From: Pagrus major
Lineage: Eukaryota > Chordata > Actinopteri > Spariformes > Sparidae
Length of the DNA stretch: 64,000 nt
Reading direction: 5' to 3'
Assembly (NCBI RefSeq): GCF_040436345.1
Contig: NC_133224.1
Span: forward strand, 7,804,741 to 7,868,740
The stretch's first letter is position 1, and each line of letters starts with the position of its first letter. Below the pieces are notes generated by a model, which was not told where the DNA came from, did not search any database, and worked only from the letters and a program-made list of their open reading frames with translations. A program made the translations under genes and the position numbers. This document shows, piece after piece, positions 63,257 through 64,000 of the stretch.

Positions 63257-63388
63257 ATGGCACGTATTGATTCAGATGTGTGTGAAATGCAGCTGGATGG
63301 AGTTACAGAGGTGATGGATCTGCTTCAGATAGACGTGGAGACTGATGTGGTGGAAGACAGGCCAGGAGGAGAAGATACAGCCTGTTCA
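63257..63388 (+). CDS. First coding exon of an unidentified gene (partial)
   Basis: An exon (63210-63388) is defined by a polypyrimidine-CAG acceptor (TTCTTCAG ending at 63209) and a GTAAGT donor at 63389. The ATG at 63257 has a strong context (GAAATGG) and opens 44 codons in phase 0 to the donor (MARIDSDVCEMQLDGVTEVM...). The peptide is acidic (DLLQIDVETDVVEDRPGGED), with no recognised domain. An upstream ATG at 63212 runs into a stop, so it would be a uORF. The gene continues beyond the window. Human INTU neighbours (SLC25A31, HSPA4L) do not match. Confidence 0.55.
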
Positions 63389-64000
63389 GTAAGTTTGTTT
63401 ATTTAGCCTTCATTTGAAATAAGGACTACTTTACAACCTATTTGAGCTAGCATTGACTTCCAGGCAAGCAGCATTACTACTTATTATTTTGACTGTTTAT
63501 GTATTGATTCTGTCCTTTATTAAAAACATAATATAGTAATCAGGTATAGGTATAAATAGAGGTTTATATTCTGCAAAATGTAAACAACAAAAACCTCCGA
63601 ATGCTGCCCACACTTGTCTTTTCTGCCATTGAAAGAAAGCCAACTTGAAAACATAAAAACTTGTTGTTTTTGATTCCTGAAGTGATCCGATGTGCCGTCA
63701 AAAAGACGTCTAATCAAATTAAGTGAGGTTAATTTTAGCATTTGTTGGGTTTTTGTTTTTTCTCAGGCCTGAAACCTCATTTCTTTACATTAGGCGACTC
63801 TCTTGTTTTTCAGATGTCTTCGACTGATAAAATACACGATTCCTCATGATCTCAGAAACTTATAAAATATTTTGAAAGCCCCTCAAACAAGATCAAAAAT
63901 CTCTTGTCAACAAGCTTAAACCCAACCTGTGTTCCTGTAGTTTACACAAATGCCTGTTTATGACCAAAAACTGATGATCTTTTATTGTGGAAGGGGAAAA
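63389..64000 (+). other. Intron of the right-end gene, to window edge
   Basis: AT-rich sequence; no second exon recognised before the window ends. Confidence 0.5.

Overview
The window is vertebrate, almost certainly teleost fish, nuclear DNA. The evidence is GT-AG split genes with vertebrate protein orthologues, Pol III and snRNA-type small-RNA genes, and interspersed repeats of kinds common in ray-finned fish. Four protein genes can be read exon by exon, plus the first coding exon of a fifth. From left to right: 1-3.9 kb has no recognisable gene. mfap3l lies on the minus strand (coding 5077-10440, promoter near 12.1 kb). aadat is on the minus strand in 13 coding exons (15883-21386). ino80b is on the plus strand in 5 coding exons (22572-24572), head-to-head with aadat. 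intu is on the minus strand in 17 coding exons (25922-55433), tail-to-tail with ino80b. A partial plus-strand gene starts at 63257. The spliced aadat frame gives 425 aa, the human length, and the spliced intu frame gives 963 aa; every exon phase closes.

The most striking feature is the number of small-RNA genes around and inside intu. Introns 15 and 16 hold four identical tRNA-Asp(GTC) genes, antisense to intu. Intron 4 (about 13 kb) holds seventeen tRNA-Asn(GTT) genes in the same direction as intu. Fourteen of them form a tandem array of roughly 0.58-0.65 kb units, which contains a higher-order duplication with an exact 3,085-bp offset. Two further copies with their own shared flank bracket the array. 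A degraded LINE reverse transcriptase abuts its left edge.

Upstream of intu, 57.4-61.8 kb is a three-unit tandem repeat. Each unit carries a complete 217-nt U3 snoRNA gene on the minus strand, with a PSE-like block conserved at -40 to -66. The long ORFs over these arrays are antisense or shadow translations of tRNA or U3 genes, not proteins.

The protein genes do not form one pathway. mfap3l encodes a membrane Ig-domain protein, aadat a mitochondrial PLP aminotransferase of lysine and kynurenine catabolism, ino80b a chromatin-remodeller subunit, and intu a ciliogenesis (CPLANE) protein. The mfap3l-aadat adjacency is also found in human (4q33). Repeats include two TTAA-flanked piggyBac-like MITEs, fragments of a widespread fish hAT-like MITE, L2/CR1-like LINE tails and several microsatellites. 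No retrovirus-like or capsid-bearing element was recognised.
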